From Silene latifolia (Eukaryota > Streptophyta > Magnoliopsida > Caryophyllales > Caryophyllaceae): 64,000 bases of DNA. The notes beneath the pieces were generated by a model, which worked only from the letters and a program-made list of their open reading frames with translations, made no database searches and had not been told where the DNA came from. The stretch's first letter is position 1. Each line of letters begins with the position of its first letter. Location: positions 85,250,120 through 85,314,119 of the forward strand of contig NC_133535.1 of assembly GCF_048544455.1 (NCBI RefSeq). The letters are read 5' to 3'. Shown here piece by piece: positions 25,538 to 36,682 of the stretch. Made by a program: the position numbers and the translations under genes.

Positions 25538-26521
25538 ATATGGGTCAAAAAATCAAGTTTTAAGACTCAAAATCACAATTAAATCATCCAAAAAGTTAGG
25601 GGAACATGAGTATGTATCAAATAATGAAGATTCCAAGCATAAGAACACAATTTCTAACTAATTTAATGCATAATTTCTACCCGGATTTTGAAGAACCCTA
25701 ATTCCCAAATTAGCAAATTAGGCATGAATTTCAACAAATAAGGGGCTAGAAAGCAAGGAAATAGCAATTGTATACTAGCAATGGAAGATTCAATGCAATA
25801 AACTTAAGTTTTAAGCAAGAAATTTCAGATTTTTCCGGGACAAAATATAACAATTCGGGACATACCTTAGCAAATATAGCAATAAAATTGCGAAAATAAG
25901 CACAAGAGATTGATGCAAACACGTAATAATCAATTAAACCCAAGTTTTAAGAGAGATTTGATGATGAATGATGATGAATGAAGAGAGAAAGAGCAATAGA
26001 AGTGGAATAATGCAGGAAAAGTGTCGAAATAGAAGAAGGGAATTGAAAGAATTAATAACAATGAAGCATAAAACCGGGCTGAAAAATAACGCAGAACCGG
26101 GTTTTTTTTAGGTGCCTCGATCGAGTCGCGCCTGGCTCGATCGAGGAACCAATTCCCTGACTAGCTGACTTTTGTTTTAAGCCTTTTTAATTCCTGCATA
26201 GGTGCCTAGATCGAGCCACACTTTCACTCGATCGAGCTTAAAGGTTCCTCGATCGAGTCGCCTCTGGCTCGATCGAGGAACCACCTGATGGCTCCCTTTT
26301 TCGTTCTTCGTCATTCTTAGCTCCAAATTCCGTCAATCCTGCACATAAAACTTGGGGAATACGTGAAGTTCCCTCCGCTCATCTCTCAAAATCCAAGAAA
26401 AACGTAAAAGCAATTACAAAAGCTTAAATTGAAATCCTAATTACAAACTAATAAGTTACAAAATCCGAGCTGCCTCTCAGTAGCGCTGGTTTTTGCGGTC
26501 CCGCACGACCGTAATTCTTCA
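25538..26521 (-). other. Athila 1 spacer between INT and ORF1
   Basis: It is AT-rich and non-coding, with four palindromic CTCGATCGAG motifs (one mutated) at about 26113-26282. In Athila a splice acceptor for the ORF1 transcript would be expected here; none was assigned. Confidence 0.6.
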
Positions 26522-27661
26522 TCAGTGAGAAGAATCAATGGCAGAGAGGTCCACGGCCTCTATTACCCCGACATACGCTCCTTCATGGTAGATCTTCAAT
26601 TGTTGCCCATTCACTTTGAAGATTTCCCCTTTGTTAGTTTGCAGTGTAACTGACCCAAACTTGTTCACATCAGCTATAGTGAACGGTCCAGACCATCTAC
26701 TCTTCAGCTTACCTGGAAACAAACGCAAACGAGAGTTAAATAAGAGAACTTTCTCACCAACATGAAATTCCCTTGGCAAAATATGATTGTCATGCCACTT
26801 CTTCGTTCGCTCCTTGTACACTCGAGCACTATCATAGGCATGCAGTCGAAACTCATCAAGCTCATTCAACTGCATCAGTCGTTTCTCACCCGCCAGTGAG
26901 GGATCCATATTCAGCTCCTTTATGGCCCACATAGCCTTGTACTCGAGCTCCACAGGTAAATGGCAAGATTTTTCATAGACTAGATGGTACGGTGATGCTC
27001 CAATCGGTGTCTTGAATGCAGTACGGTAAGCCCACAAAGTGTCATCGAGCTTCCGACTCCAATCCTTTCTGTTCTTGCTTACTACCTTTTCCAAGATTTG
27101 TTTCAGCTCTCTGTTGGAAATCTCTACTTGTCCACTGGTTTGAGGATGATATGCCAATCCTCTGGGGTGTGTAACGCCATATTTCTTCAAAAGAGAATTG
27201 AGATGATGCTCATTGAAATGCTTGCCTCCATCACTGATCACTGCGCGAGGCACTCCAAACCGTGGAAAGATAATCTTCTGAAATAGCTTAACAACAGATT
27301 TAGCATCACAAGTGGGGGTGGCAATTGCCTCCACCCATTAAGAAACATAATCTACACCTACTAAAATATACTGATTCCCATGAGAAGTAGGGAATGGCCC
27401 ATGGTAATCAATGCCCCCAAACATCAAAAATCTCCACTTCGAAGATTCCAGTTTGAGGCATCTCATGCCTTTGCGAGATATTGCCCGTCCTTTGACATGC
27501 ATCACAAGAACGGACAAAGTAGTAGCATCCTTCAAGATAGTAGCCCAATAAAAACCCGATTGCATTACCTTAGCAAATGTCCTAGAAGGACCATGATGAC
27601 CTCCATAAGAAGAAGAGTGACAATGAGAAAGGATGGCACGTACCTCACCCTCTGGAATACA
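26522..27661 (-). pseudogene. Athila 1 integrase
   Basis: The frame continues from RNase H after a TGA at 27662. The zinc-domain His pair lies in the HCHSSS...HHGPSR region. The core shows [10 protein letters not shown] (first Asp), a TAA at 27338, then [12 protein letters not shown] (second Asp) and [12 protein letters not shown] (Glu), so the DDE residues are present. The C-terminal part [22 protein letters not shown] is the GPF/Y region of Athila. It would insert the cDNA. The stops make it inactive as it stands. Confidence 0.9.
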
Positions 27662-30248
27662 TCATCTGTAGATACCGTTTGCGCACTCCCGGAACAGATA
27701 TGGGTCGTCCCAGAAATATCGCTTCACGTCATGCAAAAACCTCTTCTTCTGCTGATAGGATAGATCAGGAGGAAGCATACCTCCTACCAAATAATTGGCA
27801 TAATCTGCAAACCATGGAGTATTTGCAGCTACAGCTAACAGTTGGTTATCTGGAAAAGAGTCATCAATGGGCAAGATCTCTCTTCCTGCAAATCTCAGCC
27901 TAGATAAATGATCTGCAACAACATTTTTAGCACCAGACTTATCACGGATTTCTAAATCAAATTCCTGTAACAATAAAATCCATCTAATAAGTCTAGGTTT
28001 AGCTTCCTGTTTGGTTAAAAGATATTTCAAAGCCGCATGGTCAGTATGAACGATAACTTTAGAACCAACAAGATAAGCTCTAAATTTGTCTAAAGAATAG
28101 ACAACTGCAAGAAGCTCCTTCTCCGTAGTAGCATAGTTAATTTGTGCATCATCAAGAGTCTTGCTTGCATATTAAATGGCTTGTAACACCTTGTCCTTTC
28201 GCTGCCCCAAAACAGCTCCAACTGCATAATCACTGGCGTCATACATAATCTCAAAAGGAAGGCACCAATCCGGAGATCGGATAATGGGAGCCGAGATAAG
28301 AGTTTGTTTAGTCCTGTCAAAGGACTTAACAAACTCGTCAGTAAACACAAAAGGTGTATCTTTATGGAGTAGCCGGGTTAGAGGTTGAGCAATTTTAGAA
28401 AAATCCTTAATAAAGCGGCGATAGAACCCTGCATGACCAAGAAAACTACGCACACTTTTAACATTAACCGGGCACGGGAGTTGCTCAATTACCTCAACCT
28501 TAGCTTTGTCCACTTGAATACCCTTACCTGACACCAAGTGACCGAGTACCACCCCTTCAGTAACCATGAAGTGGCACTTCTCCCAGTTGAGAACCAGGTT
28601 GCTCTCCTCGCAGCGCTGCAAAACCTTAGTCAAGTTTCTCAAGCAAATATCAAAATTAGTACCATATACACTGAAATCATCCATAAAGACCTCCATGATA
28701 GACTCTATGTAATCAGAAAATATGGCCATCATACAACGCTGAAAGGTAACAAGAGCGTTACATAAACCAAAGGGCATCCTCCTATATGCAAATACACCAT
28801 ATGGACATGTGAAAGTGATCTTTTTCCTGATCGTCAGGATGTATGGGTATCTGAAAGAAACCGGAGTAGCCATCTAGGTAACAGAAATAACTATGACACG
28901 CTAATCTCTCTAACATTTGGTCAATGTAAGGAAGTGGGAAGTGGTCTTTCTTGGTGGCCGTATTCAACTTCCTATAGTCAATGCACATCCTCCACCCTGT
29001 AACAAGTCTAGTAGCAATCAATTCATTCTTATCATTTTTGACTACTATAGTACCTCCCTTCTTAGGTACAACTTGGACATGACTGACCCATTTAGAATCA
29101 GATATAGAGAAAATTATACCGGCATCAAGTAATTTATGTACCTCTTTTCTTACCACCTCCTGCATTGGAGGATTTAGTCGTCTCTGACCTTGTGCACTAG
29201 CCTTGTGGCCTTCTTCTAAATGAATTCGGTGCATGCAAAAATCAGGACTAATACCTTTCAGATCATCAATGCTATACCCAATTGCCTTTTTATGATTTCT
29301 CAAAACAGTCAACAAAGCAGATAGTTTACCTTCAGTTAGGCTAGCATTGACGATCACTAGGTTCATTTTACAGTCATCAAGAAACTCATACTTAAGATGA
29401 GAGGGAAGAGGTTTTAATTCAGGTTTCTTTACCTCAGTTACCTTAGGTGTAGTACCCAAACTATATACCCTTTGATGTGGGCATTCCTCTCCAGTTAGAA
29501 GCCTGTCAATCCGATGAACTTCTGGACTCCATGAACCCGTCTGATCACCTGGATCCGAAACCAGGGCAATCTCCAGAGGATCCCTATCCAAACACATAGG
29601 AAGACACTCATCAATAGTAAAATCAACAACATCTATACTATGACAAGTCTCTTCTATCATGGGATGTTTTAATGCTTTTTCCAAGTTAAAAACAATCGTA
29701 TCATCCCCTACAGCTAGAGTCAATCTCCCTTGCCTAACATCTATAACCGCCCCCGCAGTGTGAAGGAACGGTCTGCCCAAAATGATAGGGATTTGGTTGT
29801 CCTCAGCCATGTCTAAGACAACAAAATCAACAGGGATGAAGAATTTCCCAATACGAACGGGAACATCCTCCAACACCCCCAATGGGTGTTTAACTGATCT
29901 ATCGGCCATCTGTAATGTCATATTAGTAACTGTCAACGGACCCATATTTAATTTCTTACAGACAGAATACGGCATAACGCTGACACTAGCTCCTAAATCG
30001 CAAAGAGCCTTACTAATAGCAAGGTGATCAATATGACAAGGGATAGAAAAACTTCCTGGATCCTTTAATTTAGGTGGTGAATTGATTGGCAACATGGCAC
30101 TGCACTTCTGAGTGTAAGCAATAGTTTCCACCGCGTCAAAGGATCTCTTCCTTGTCAAAATCTCCTTCATGAACTTCGCATAAGCCGGCACTTGAGTAAT
30201 TAATTCAGTAAAAGGGACACTTACCTGTAGATTCTTCACGACCTCCAT
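27662..30248 (-). pseudogene. Athila 1 protease, reverse transcriptase and RNase H
   Basis: Protease is at about 30100-29700 with the active-site block CDLGASVSVMP and the flap-side IILGRPFL. RT shows SDSKWVSHVQVVPKKGG, GWRMCIDYRKLN and YLDGYSGFFQI. A frameshift lies at about 28780-28870, after which YGVFAYRRMPFGLCNA and the catalytic FMDDFSVYG box are intact. RNase H has MYDASDYAVGAVLGQ, a TAA at 28172, then [19 protein letters not shown] and [10 protein letters not shown]. Apart from the frameshift and stops, the length and order match intact Athila pol. Confidence 0.9.
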
Positions 30249-30260
30249 AAACTTACCGAA

Positions 30261-32284
30261 CTACTTATCCGGCTTGGATTTTTGTTGTCGATGAGGAAAA
30301 GGTAGTGCAATAGTTATGGGCTCGGCTTGCTTGACCTTAGAAACAACTTTTGAATCGCCTTCAGCTGTCGAAGAGGTGCCTCGATCGAGTCGAGGGGTGA
30401 CTCGATCGAGCTGGCTGGTTTCTCGATCGAGCTGGGGCTGACTCGATCGAGGATCCTTTGTAGGTTCAGCTCCTTCGTCTTTTTTGCTTTTATCGTCAGC
30501 TCGTGTTTCAACTTCGTCATGTTCTTTTTCATCGTCACTAAGCTCCAAATTAACCAATCCTTTGGGATGCATATAAGGGACCTCATCAACAGTAATGGGC
30601 ACGTCATTCTCATGGCTTTGCAGGTCGGGATTCGCATAAGAAGTACCGCTCCTCAGCTGAATAACATTAGCTTGCTCATGAGCTTGCTTACCTTTAGGAG
30701 GAAGACCTACGGCCTGTTTTGATGGGTTTTGAAGTGCCATCTGAGCCACTTGATTATCTGGCATCTTGTTATGGGCAATTAGCTCAGAAATTTGAGCCGT
30801 CTGCTTCTGCTGCATCGACAAAGTTTGTTGCAAAAGATTGCGCAACTCTGCCATCTCATTGTTTGGAGCTTATTGAGGAATTTGTTGAGGAGTTTGCTGA
30901 GGAGGCTGTTGATATTGATTGTTAAACTGCTGGCCTCCTTGATTTTGCCTCTGATATCCCCCTGGTGGTTGATTACCACGAATGTTGGGAGGGACATAAA
31001 CATTCTTCTGTGGCTGCTGCGGGTTTTGTACATTCTGACTGGACCATTGAAGGAATGGGTGTTCCTTCGTTATTTCATTGTAAAAATTGGAGAAGGGTGT
31101 ACCTTGTGCACCCTGTCTATAGGCCTGAAAAGCATTAACCTGCTCCAATGTACTCATGCAATCAGCTGCACCATGACCGTCTAAACCATATCTAGCACAA
31201 GACTCCTCTACTTGCTGACTCATGGCATGAACTCTCTCCTTACTGCCCAATGATTAGGTAGTCTTTATCTCAGCAATATGGGCAGAATAGTCTCCAGCTG
31301 CGCCGCCAGGGCACTATCAACACCAGTACCTCGCGTGCTTTCTCTAAGATTTCCATACCCGGCGGTATGGGTAGCAATCTGATCAATTAACTTCCACGCG
31401 TCACCATCATTGGTGTTATCCTGAAACCTCCCATTAGCAGAAGAATCCAAAAGGGCACGATGATCGTCATACAACCCGTTATAAAACTGGTTGCAAAGAA
31501 ACCACTTTGGGAAACCATGATGGGGAACTGATCGGACTAAACGTTTGAAGCGAGTCCAAGCTTCATTCAAATCTTCAGTAGCTCCTTGCTTGAAACTGGT
31601 AATTTGATTTCTCAAAGCATTAGTCTTTTGATGTGGGAAGTACCTCTTGTAGAAAACAAGAGCCAAGGAATTCCAGTCTGTAACTCCTTCAGTATCCATA
31701 TCCAGATCTCTCAACTACTCAGCAGCTCCATCTTTCAGAGAGAAAGGGAAGAGCACCCGCTTAACCTGATCTTGTTTCACTCCAGCTGTTAATGGAATTG
31801 AAAAGCAGTAGGTGACAAATTTCTCCATATGTGTCGCAGGATCCTCAGCAGTTGTCCCTCCAAACATATTTCGTTCCACCAAATTGATGTAAGATGGTCG
31901 AATCTCAAAAGTTCCATTGGTAGTAGTGGGCAGCTTAAATCCTTGTGGGATAGAAGCTAAGGTCGGCTCGGAGTGACTGGCTAGAGTAGGCATGATGGTA
32001 GTTTCGGGAGTATCAGTTGTGACTGGAATTTCAGGAATAGGAATGTCGTCCTCTTCCTCTTCGTAGGACCGATCGGCTGACTCTGTTGAGCTCGCCGTCT
32101 CGACGTCAAGTATACTCAAGTCTTCTACTTGACCCACTTCTTGAGTAAATTTCCGTCTGTAGCGAAAAGTCTTCTCTGGTTCAGGATCAAAAGGGATAAT
32201 CTCGGACCTATTAGACCTGAGCATACACGGAACTAACAAGAGAAGTGTGAGAATGGTCTCAAGGAACTGGGTTCCCTGAGACAA
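30261..32284 (-). pseudogene. Athila 1 Gag with in-frame palindrome-encoded LDR repeats
   Basis: It starts at ATG 32284. The capsid-type domain spans about 31900-31300 (RPSYINLVERNMFGG, DPATHMEKFVTYC, FKQGATEDLNEAWTRFK). Breaks are TAG 31715, a frameshift at about 31250-31265, TAA 30870 and a stop at 30261. The knuckle reads CARYGLDGHGAADC, with Tyr for the second Cys. A Gln/Asn-rich stretch follows. At 30368-30455 four CTCGATCGAG palindromes lie in the frame, and three are read as Leu-Asp-Arg (QLDRETSQLDRVTPRLDRG). The next segment, NLQVSVPFTELITQVPAYAKF, is the typical Athila Gag/PR linker. Gag would build the particle. Confidence 0.85.
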
Positions 32285-32324
32285 AAAGACAAAATAAACA
32301 CAAACAAACTAAACAATTGTTGCC

Positions 32325-32342
32325 TCCCCGGCAACGGCGCCA
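32325..32342 (-). other. PBS of Athila 1
   Basis: The minus strand reads TGGCGCCGTTGCCGGGGA three bases after the 5' LTR end. This is the Athila PBS, complementary to tRNA-Asp according to the literature as remembered. Confidence 0.88.
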
Positions 32343-32345
32343 AAT

Positions 32346-33523
32346 TGGATGTGGCTAAAGTCGTATCACCAAATCAAAGTAAAATTATCTCAGGACTAAC
32401 AAGAATAGCTAGCAGTAAGACAGGTATCGAATCCACAGGGAGGCGGTATAAGCTAAGTCTGTAAATATTTAAATTGCCTAAAGGTAACCGTTTTCTGGGG
32501 GGGTTTGTTTTGTTTTGATCTAATCAACTAATTGCAAGTAATTAAAAGGAGGTTTAAACAATAATATTAAAGGTCTAGGACTTCCGGTTCACTAGGTCAA
32601 TTATTTGGGAATTATTAATCAATTGCTAGATCTATCAAGCTGTTTAAGGTCAAAAGATAGGTCGACTCAATTATGCCCTTTAGATCGATTCTAACATGCG
32701 GCCGTTATAATTAGATACAATCTATTTGATTATCGCAGCCTATATTAATTCTAACCCAATCGGCGAAAGGATTAATTCGCTACACTAATTAATAACTCAG
32801 GCCTTAAGTTAATTAACTAGAAGAAGAACAATAATCAAACAACAACTTATGCGATATCAATAGCAATTAATCAGTTTTCCCTTTTAATTAACCTAGATCC
32901 CCTTCATCCTAGATGAGGGAATTAGCTACTCATGACGATAATAACAACAACAATAATTAAGATTGAAGACATAATTAAAAGCATGAAATAACAAAGATCA
33001 ATTAACATAAAACAATGAACGATTAATTATTGAGGAAAGATTAGGGTTCTAAGAGAGTATTCAACAGTATGAAGGTGAATAAAAACGTAACCTAACAATA
33101 AAGTACGAGTTTCTAATTTATAACAAAAGATAATCGTTTTTGGAAAATTCGGAAAATAAACCGCCACAAGGGTTCCTCGATTAAGCCAGAGGTGACTCGA
33201 TCGAGGACAGTTGCTCGATCGAGTCCTCCCTGACTCGATCGAGGATCCTGCTTCACAGACGGCTTCCTCCTTTCTTTCACTTCTAGCCTTCGTGCTTCCT
33301 CGTTCCTCGTGCCATGCTTCGTGTATTCTACTATGCCGTCTCCGCCACGCTAATCTTAGCTTGATCATACTCATGACGAGTCATTTTTGCATCAAAACAC
33401 AAAATAGTGGCAGTATCGACAATTCATTGAAATAAGGCATATAAATGATATAAAGGCACGAAAACGGTATGTAAAATGGTATAAAGGGAGCTATAAAAGT
33501 ATATATATAAAAGTGATACATCA
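32346..33523 (-). repeat. 5' LTR of Athila 1
   Basis: It runs TGGATGTGGC to GTGATACATCA on the plus strand. The palindromic motif cluster is at 33176-33247. It differs from the 3' LTR by scattered substitutions and a short indel near 21541-21562. Confidence 0.9.
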
Positions 33524-33610
33524 AACTCCCCCAAACCAAACCTTTGCTTGTCCTCAAGCAAAGCAAACAGGCCAAACAAAGAACAGCAAACATATGGTGA
33601 ATGAATAGCT
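33524..33610 (-). repeat. Relic of a second Athila interior beside the 5' LTR
   Basis: These 87 bp match 22043-22129, the PPT-side interior that normally lies next to the 3' LTR. Here they follow the 5' LTR and join the host LTR at 33611 with CT as microhomology. This is what a tandem LTR-interior-LTR-interior array would leave after a deletion. Confidence 0.85.
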
Positions 33611-34078
33611 ACTAAAAGAGACACGAGGCAGAGACATACCTATTAAAGCGAATCGACGGTGATACGAACGATGACCACACACACATCCTTCCTAAGCAAA
33701 ACCCGACCTTCCCATGGTTGAGGTGTAGGCTATAAACATGAGAGTGTATGGAGGTAGGGATGATAGGAGAGAGTGGTAGGTTAGGGTTTGAGAAAGAGGA
33801 ACTGTCGAGAAAATGAGAAATGAAATGAGTCTCGCGAACTAGCATTTTATATCAACGCATCAACCGCAGTCATACTCGGTCGAGTACTGGCATACTCCAC
33901 CGAGTAGGCTCTACTCGGTCGAGTATAGGTAATACTCGGTCGAGTAGCCTCTGCTAGGTCGAGTACCCACTCCTATATGGTACCTATTCCAATCATAGCC
34001 TCTCACCTATTCCTCCCTAAGGTCCTCCTTGGTCAACAGGGTCGGTCAACAGAGTCCTTAAATATCCTGGGTATTACA
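33611..34078 (-). repeat. 5' LTR of the ORF1 element, distal 468 bp
   Basis: It resumes at the position equivalent to 15667 and runs to the LTR end at 34078, including its CTCGGTCGAG cluster (33871-33973). The part equivalent to about 14852-15664 (roughly 0.8 kb) is missing, so the Athila insertion was followed by a deletion on this side. Confidence 0.85.
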
Positions 34079-35097
34079 TGATATGGGTAATAGTTGATCG
34101 TTTGACCAAGTCAGCTCACTTTGTTCCGATGAAAGATACTTGGACCAAGATATAGTTAGCTTTGGCTTATAGGAAGCATGTGGTTCGTTTGCATGGGGTG
34201 CCTAAGGATATAGTTTCAGATAGGGATGCGAGGTTCATATCACGTTTTTGGAGAGAGTTGCAGGAGTTGATGGGAACAGCTTTGAAGATGAGTATTGCTT
34301 TTCATCCTGTGACAGATGGACAGACAGAGAGGATCATTAAGACTTTGGAGGATATGCTGCGAGCTTGTGTGATTGAGTTTGGTGGTAGCTGGGAGGATAG
34401 ATTGGATCTTATTGAGTTTTCTTATAACAACAGCTATCACACGAGTATTGGGATGGCACCGTTTGAGGTTTTGTATGGGAGGAGGTGTAGGAGTCCGATT
34501 TGCTGGGATGATAGAGCTGAGGCAGTGATTTTAGGACCGCAGATGGTACAGGAGATGATCGAACAGGTTAAGCTGATCAGACAAAGATGAAAGCGGCCCA
34601 GGATTGACAAAAGAGTTATGCGGAGTTACACCATCGTGACATAGAGTTTCAGGTTGGGGACAAGGTTCTTTTGAAAATGTCTCCTATGCGTGGGGTTATG
34701 AGGTTTGGTAAGAAAGGGAAGCTGAGCCAGAATGTTATCGGACCATATGAGATTTTGGATCGTGTGGGTGAGGTTGCTTACCAGTTAGCGTTGCCGGCGG
34801 CTTTGGATAGGGTGCATAATGTGTTTCATGTATCTCAGTTACGGAAGTATGTGAGCGATCCTTCACATGTGTTAGAGGTGGAGAACATAGAAGTTGGATG
34901 AGTCCTTGTCTTATCTTAGGGTGCCAAAACAGATTCTTGATCGCAAGGTTCGGAAAACTTGGAATGGGGAAATAGTGTTGCTTAAGGTTCTATGGTCTAA
35001 CCATGAGCTTGAGGAAGCTACTTGGGAGGCGGAAGAGGCTATGAGGGAGCGGTATCCCTCTCTTTTTTATCAGGTGTGTGTGGTTACGGGGACGTAA
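34079..35097 (+). pseudogene. Tekay integrase C-terminal half with chromodomain
   Basis: Immediately after the nested element the frame continues IWVIVDRLTKSAHFVPMKD, then has a TAG, then the second catalytic Asp in VSDRDARF and the Glu in DGQTERIIKTLEDML. A frameshift near 34590 moves into VGDKVLLKMSPMRGV and VFHVSQLRKYV (the GPY/F region, ending at 34901). A further shift gives the chromodomain segment KVLWSNHELEEATWEAEE, ending at 35097. Chromodomains direct chromoviruses to histone-marked chromatin. Three breaks make it inactive. Confidence 0.88.
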
Positions 35098-35282
35098 CCA
35101 TGTTTATTTTAGGGGGGGTAGGAGATGGTCGCATAAGGTTTTAGTGTGGTTTTATGTTAGTTTTAGTACAGTTAGTAGTTTTTTTGAGTCGGTTTGAGTT
35201 TTGGTTGGGAGTTTTGTTTTGAGTTTTGGTTATGTTGTTGTGTCGGAGTTGAGATAGTATGTTTTGTTTTTGTGTATCGGTT
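35098..35282 (+). other. Tekay 3' untranslated region
   Basis: This G/T-rich stretch has no open frame. It leads into the hairpin and purine tract before the 3' LTR. Confidence 0.6.
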
Positions 35283-35320
35283 GAACTTCGGGGACGAAGT
35301 TCTTTTTAAGGAGTAAAGAC
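35283..35320 (+). other. PPT hairpin and polypurine tract of Tekay
   Basis: GAACTTCGGGGACGAAGTTC at 35283-35302 is a perfect 8-bp stem with a four-base loop. It is followed by TTTTTAAGGAGTAAAGAC, the purine tract before the LTR. The same hairpin occurs at 16153-16172 and 16669-16688 in the nested Tekay-type element. Confidence 0.75.
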
Positions 35321-36682
35321 CGTAATACTACGGTTTTCTATGTCTATGGGTACTCTATCGAGTGGGTCTTACTCTCTCGAGTAAGTATGTTTTTATACGA
35401 AACAGTAGGTGACCCGATGGGTACTCGATCGAGTACGTGTGACACTCGATCGAGTAAGGGGCACTCGATCGAGTAAGTGAGTCTTGCGGGTTATTTTAGC
35501 CGGGATTCGTTAATGACGCGTGATTAATACAAAATGTTTCCGTCATTCTTCCTAATCACTTTTTCACTTTTCAAAAGAACAAGAAGTTACGTAGTTCGCT
35601 TTCATCGTGTTATTGGCAAATCCCAAGGCTAAGGTCGTTGGATTGTCTTGTTCTTTACACCGTTGAGTTCGTCGTGTCGAGGGTAAAATTCTTGTATAAT
35701 TTTTATAATGTTTTGTTGAGTTTGGTTAAAACCCTAATTGGGTAGATTTGGGGGTTTTGGGTGTATTGTGTTAATTAGGCGTTAATTGTATGCATATGTG
35801 TTATAGGAGGAGGATTCGTAGAGGAACATTACTGATTAGCTGCTGTGACGGTCTTGTGGTTGCTATTCCAGGTAGGGTTTCCCTACTCGGTTAATGTTTA
35901 CATGTATTGTGTTGGTTGATCATTGTTGTTGGTTTATATCATATCGGAATTGGTAAATAGTAATTGTGTGGTATAATGTGGTTGTTGTATATTTGTTTGT
36001 GGTTTGCGAGGTGCGTCCTCGGCTGAGTGGAGTCACTTGCGGGAGTGGCTTCACGCCCTTGATTTTCCCTCTGTGGAACCCGCCACAGAGGGGATGTGCA
36101 CATTTAAGAACATGGGTTCTCACTCGGATGAGATGAGCGGGGCTTAGGTGGGAACGGCTGCGGTCCCCCACTGGCGGTGTGGAATACTTGTTGCGATGGG
36201 TATTCTGGCAGGACTACACACTTTAGTGTGTAGTCAGGTGTGTGGTGATATGATGGAGATTGGTTGGTTAGATTGGATTGTTGTATTGCTTTTGTTGTTT
36301 TGTTTTATGTAAACAGTAACTGACCCTGGTTTAAATGTTTTAAAAACTGTGGTTATCCATTCGGGGATGGTGAGCAGTTATTGAGCAGGTATGAGTTGAT
36401 GCGCATGGGATAGCTGGGTTGAGTCGCCACCAGCTGTTTAGAAGTTTTCCGTTGTGTCATAAACATTCTTTTATATTATTTTCAGTTGGTTTGACAGTTT
36501 TGAGAAACAGTTGTATTTACTTTATCAGTTTTGGTTTTTGGACTTGTATCACTTTAAATTCATTTATTAAAGTACGTTTCTTTATTGTCTATTTGATATA
36601 CATTGCCTCGGGTAACCGAGATGGTAGCACTTCCTTGCTTTATATGGTACTGGTAAGGCACTTGGGGTATGGGGGTGTTACA
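35321..36682 (+). repeat. 3' LTR of Tekay
   Basis: It begins CGTAATAC (the expected TG has decayed to CG) and ends GGGGGTGTTACA. It contains CTCGATCGAG-type motifs at about 35347-35482. It is homologous along its length to the reverse complement of the LTR at 14774-16134, for example around GGTAACCGAGATGGTA and GCGGTCCCCCAC. Confidence 0.88.

Larger units (their letters stand above)
20849..33523 (-). mobile_element. Athila element 1 (Ty3/gypsy), minus strand, nearly full length
   Basis: The LTRs are 32346-33523 (5') and 20849-22042 (3'). The PBS is at 32325-32342 (Athila tRNA-Asp type) and the PPT is next to 22043. From high to low coordinates the order is gag, PR-RT-RNase H, INT, then ORF1. 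All Athila parts are present, but several stops and frameshifts break each ORF. It lies in the 5' LTR of the Tekay-LTR/ORF1 element. A target-site duplication cannot be seen because the right flank was deleted. Confidence 0.9.
14774..34078 (-). mobile_element. Tekay-LTR non-autonomous element carrying only an Athila-type ORF1
   Basis: The element is flanked by the 5-bp duplication TGATA (14769-14773 and 34079-34083) inside the Tekay integrase. On the minus strand its 5' LTR is 34078-33611 plus 20848-20771, interrupted by Athila. Its PBS is at 20755-20767 (tRNA-iMet type), its PPT adjoins 16135, and its 3' LTR is 16134-14774. The interior of 4.6 kb has no gag, PR, RT or INT. It encodes only a protein of the ATHILA ORF-1 family (17688-19267). 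The LTRs and PPT hairpin are Tekay-like, so the element looks like a chimera mobilised by Tekay enzymes. Confidence 0.85.
10803..36682 (+). mobile_element. Tekay/Del-type chromovirus, split by nested insertions
   Basis: Plus-strand gag, PR, RT, RNase H, integrase and a C-terminal chromodomain lie in gypsy order, at 11550-14773 and then 34079-35097. A 1362-bp 3' LTR follows at 35321-36682. The 5' LTR is not in the window because the Tat-like element lies between it and the leader. A 19.3-kb insertion (14774-34078, TSD TGATA) splits the integrase. The protein order, the chromodomain and the LTR ends (GTAATAC...GGGTGTTACA) identify a Tekay/Del chromovirus. Several stops, frameshifts and an internal RT deletion make it defective. 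Confidence 0.85.
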
